Below are positions 61,529 through 64,000 of a stretch of DNA of 64,000 nt, one piece after another. Both the position numbers and the translations under genes were made by a program. The DNA comes from Chitinophaga tropicalis (GTDB lineage Bacteria; Bacteroidota; Bacteroidia; Chitinophagales; Chitinophagaceae). Under the pieces are notes generated by a model that did not search any database, was not told the origin of the DNA, and saw only the letters and a program-made list of their open reading frames with translations. The stretch lies in assembly GCF_009758205.1 (NCBI RefSeq), contig NZ_WRXN01000004.1, positions 310,001 through 374,000 of the forward strand. Direction: 5' to 3'. Position 1 is the first letter of the stretch. Each line of letters starts with the position of its first letter.

Positions 61529-64000
61529 ATGGATATGAAGAAAAGACTCTTCCCGATCGCAGTATTTACACTCTGGATGCAGTTCTGCTACGCAGGACAA
61601 ATAGAAAGGCTGAAAGACGGCTTGCTGGTACGCCTTGACAAACCTGTGGCCGGGGGCGTTAAACAGGTAAAACTGCAGGTGATCACTGACAAAATTATCC
61701 GGGTAACTGCCAGTCCGGCGGATTCTATTTCCGGAACACCCAGTCTTATGGCCGTCGTTACTGGCGATCCCGGTGTAAAATGGACGACGGAAGAGAAAGA
61801 AGATCAGGTTACACTGAAAACCAATGCTTTAACAGCATCAGTGAATCTCACTACCGGAGAAGTGGTTTTCCGGGACCTAAATGGTAATATAGTATTACAG
61901 GAGAAAAAAGGCGGAGGTAAGACATTTACCCAGACCCTTATAGACAACAAACCGCTGTACAGGTTACAACAGGTGTTTGAGTCGCCCGCAGAAGAGGCCC
62001 TTTATGGATTAGGCCAGCATCAGACGGGATTAATGAACTACAAAAACCAGGATGTTGACCTTACCCAGTACAACTCTGTTGCTGTAATACCCTTCCTGGT
62101 TTCCAGCAAACATTATGGTATACTGTGGGACAATTATTCCATTACCCGTTTTGGCGATGACAGACCTTATGAGGAACTGGGCAGCCTGCAGCTGACGGAT
62201 AAAGATGGTAAAGAGGGTGCCCTTACAGCTACCTATGCGCTCAGGAATAAACCAGGAACTGTTTTTACCCAACAGCGGGTAACAAAGATAGACTACACCT
62301 TCCTGCCGGACCTGAAAAGAATGCCGGCCGGCTACCCGATGGAAAAAGGTATCATCACCTGGGAAGGTAATATAGCTTCTGCAACAGGCGGAGAGGAAAA
62401 ATTCTACTTAACATCTTCAGGATACATCAGGATCTGGATCAATGACGAATTAAAACTGGACAAATGGAGGGAGGGCTGGAACCCTGGCCCTTCAATTTTC
62501 AGACATCAGCTGGAAAAAGGAAAGAAGTATAAGCTCAAAATGGAATGGATCCCGGAATCAGACCAGGCATTTATTTCTGTGAGACACCTTTCTCCTACCC
62601 CGGCAACTTTAAAGGATAAAACAGCGTTCACCTCTGAGGCGGGAGAAAAGATAGACTACTATTTTGTGTATGGCAACCAGATGGATGAGGTGATAAACGG
62701 CTACCGCACCATCACCGGCAAGGCTACCATTATCCCCAAATGGGCACTGGGATACTGGCAAAGCCGTGAACGGTATAAAACCCAGCGGGACGTGATCAGC
62801 ACCATGCAGGAATTCCGTAAAAGGAAGATCCCTATTGATAATATAGTAATGGACTGGTCTTACTGGAAAGAAGACGAATGGGGCAGCCAGGATTTTGACC
62901 CTGCGCGTTTTCCGGATGCAAAAGGCATGATAGACTCCCTGCATAATATCTATCATGCACACTTTATGATTTCTGCATGGCCTAAGTTCTATAAAGGCAT
63001 ACATAACTACAACCTGTTCGATGAAAAAAACTGGCTGTACAAACAGAGTATCAATGACGGCATAAAAGACTGGATAGGCAAAGGATATGTATCTACATTC
63101 TATGATGCTTTCAATCCCGGTGCGCGTAAGCTATTCTGGCAGCTGCTGAGTCAGCATCTGTTCAGCAAGGGAGTGGATGCATGGTGGCTGGACGCTACTG
63201 AGCCGGATGTGCTTTCAAATGCTACGATCGACTATCGCAAACAACTGATGAACCCCACTGCACTGGGCCCATCTACACAATATTTCAATACTTACGCGCT
63301 GCTGAATGCAAAAGGCATTTACGAAGGGCAAAGGGAAGAAAAGCCCGATCAGCGCGTATTCATTCTTACCCGTTCTGCATATGCAGGCATGCAGCGTTAT
63401 GCTGCTGCTACCTGGAGCGGGGATATTGCCTCCCGCTTCGACGAGCTGGCAAGGCAGATACCGGCGGGGCTGAATTTCGGCCTGTCAGGCATGCCTTACT
63501 GGACAACAGACATCGGCGGGTTCTATGTGGAAGATAAATATGACAAGCCTGATCCGCAGGGTGCGAACCTGCAGGAATGGAGAGAGCTGAACACCCGCTG
63601 GTTCCAGTATGGCGCTTTCTGTCCGTTGTTCCGTTCACATGGGCAATATCCTTACCGCGAGCCGTTCAACATTGCACCGGACAACAGTGAGGAATTTAAG
63701 TCAATGGTATATTATGACAAACTGCGTTACCGACTGATGCCCTATATTTATTCGCTGGCAGGACAGACGTACCATAATGGTTATACGCCGATGCGCGGGC
63801 TGATCATGGATTTTGACAAGGATACTGCTGTACAGCATATCGGAGATCAGTTCATGTTCGGTCCTGCCCTGCTGGTAAACCCGGTGTATACTTATAAGGC
63901 GCGCAGCCGTCGTTTGTATCTTCCTGCCAATACAGGCTGGTATGATCTTTACGATGGGAAATATACTGAGGGTGGTAAATATATCACGGCAGATGCACCT
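61529..64000 (+). CDS. GH31 alpha-xylosidase/alpha-glucosidase with PA14 insert (C-terminus beyond window)
   Basis: An exported enzyme (signal peptide about 1-22, ending CYAGQ) of which 824 residues are visible. An N-terminal beta domain (with ESPAEEALYGLGQHQTG) leads to a PA14-like insert (about 272-355, ITWEGNIASATGGEEKFYLTSSGYIRIWIND) and the (beta/alpha)8 barrel. The nucleophile is Asp555 in WWLDATEPD, and WSGDIASRFDEL carries the acid/base Asp. This architecture matches BoGH31A-type alpha-xylosidases from xyloglucan utilisation loci. ATG at 61535 is an alternative start. The C-terminal beta domains continue past the edge. Confidence 0.92.
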   Translation, partial: MDMKKRLFPIAVFTLWMQFCYAGQIERLKDGLLVRLDKPVAGGVKQVKLQVITDKIIRVTASPADSISGTPSLMAVVTGDPGVKWTTEEKEDQVTLKTNALTASVNLTTGEVVFRDLNGNIVLQEKKGGGKTFTQTLIDNKPLYRLQQVFESPAEEALYGLGQHQTGLMNYKNQDVDLTQYNSVAVIPFLVSSKHYGILWDNYSITRFGDDRPYEELGSLQLTDKDGKEGALTATYALRNKPGTVFTQQRVTKIDYTFLPDLKRMPAGYPMEKGIITWEGNIASATGGEEKFYLTSSGYIRIWINDELKLDKWREGWNPGPSIFRHQLEKGKKYKLKMEWIPESDQAFISVRHLSPTPATLKDKTAFTSEAGEKIDYYFVYGNQMDEVINGYRTITGKATIIPKWALGYWQSRERYKTQRDVISTMQEFRKRKIPIDNIVMDWSYWKEDEWGSQDFDPARFPDAKGMIDSLHNIYHAHFMISAWPKFYKGIHNYNLFDEKNWLYKQSINDGIKDWIGKGYVSTFYDAFNPGARKLFWQLLSQHLFSKGVDAWWLDATEPDVLSNATIDYRKQLMNPTALGPSTQYFNTYALLNAKGIYEGQREEKPDQRVFILTRSAYAGMQRYAAATWSGDIASRFDELARQIPAGLNFGLSGMPYWTTDIGGFYVEDKYDKPDPQGANLQEWRELNTRWFQYGAFCPLFRSHGQYPYREPFNIAPDNSEEFKSMVYYDKLRYRLMPYIYSLAGQTYHNGYTPMRGLIMDFDKDTAVQHIGDQFMFGPALLVNPVYTYKARSRRLYLPANTGWYDLYDGKYTEGGKYITADAP

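Noticed and set aside
1..64000. tRNA or rRNA genes, insertion sequences, prophage
   Set aside because: No T-loop/anticodon arrangement, rRNA-like stretch, transposase, integrase or phage structural gene was recognised by reading; a dedicated tRNA scan was not possible.

Overview
The window reads as a chromosomal segment of a Bacteroidota bacterium, most likely a soil Chitinophagaceae (Chitinophaga-like). The evidence is three SusC/SusD pairs plus a FecR/TonB-receptor/ECF-sigma operon, several polysaccharide-degrading enzymes (GH20, GH31, GH97, GH127), promoters of the Bacteroidota TAnnTTTG type, few Shine-Dalgarno sites, and an XrtN exosortase. Species-level placement is inference. No rRNA, tRNA, CRISPR array, insertion sequence or prophage was recognised.

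Layout. 1-5.8 kb: end of a lipoprotein gene, then a TlpA-SusC-SusD operon on the minus strand. 6-8.9 kb: copper ATPase CopA behind an AraC-type regulator carrying an HMA-like metal-binding head. 9-11.6 kb: a lipoprotein, a PfkB sugar kinase and an SRPBCC protein with a clear promoter/operator. 11.7-15.6 kb: exosortase XrtN (with EpsI-like tail) and its VIT-domain target with a PEP-type sorting tail. 16-24 kb: a six-gene plus-strand operon (DUF427, disulfide-reductase flavoprotein, ABC ATPase, permease-binding-protein fusion, EgtB, EgtD) facing a class V aminotransferase (EgtE candidate) and a DinB protein. This looks like an ergothioneine synthesis/uptake/redox locus. 24-28 kb: TetR-FabF pair, DUF3820 protein and an unknown protein. 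28-39 kb: two SusC/SusD systems. 39.7-50.7 kb: OsmC, a small membrane protein, GH97, two small proteins, GH20, a pseudouridine synthase, GH127 and an M61 peptidase. 50.7-52.4 kb: an AT-rich patch with a start-less membrane-protein reading frame and an orphan lipoprotein. 52.4-56.2 kb: metallo-hydrolase, CoA-transferase and a divergent HxlR/FrnE pair. 56.3-61.2 kb: FecR-TonB receptor-DUF4249-ECF sigma operon with the sigma gene last. 61.5 kb to the end: a GH31 alpha-xylosidase-type enzyme cut by the window edge.

Two things stand out. First, the 16-24 kb locus joins EgtB and EgtD with a transporter of EgtUV architecture, a reductase, DUF427, an EgtE-like enzyme and a DinB protein, under one 22-bp palindromic operator. 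Second, the gaps between genes hold a family of long hairpins (eight copies and one remnant) with a shared outer A6/T6 stem, a varying but paired inner stem, a common TTGC-type left flank and right-hand tails made of 37-48 bp direct repeats. The asymmetric flank lies on the same strand in every copy where it can be recognised, whichever way the neighbouring genes run.
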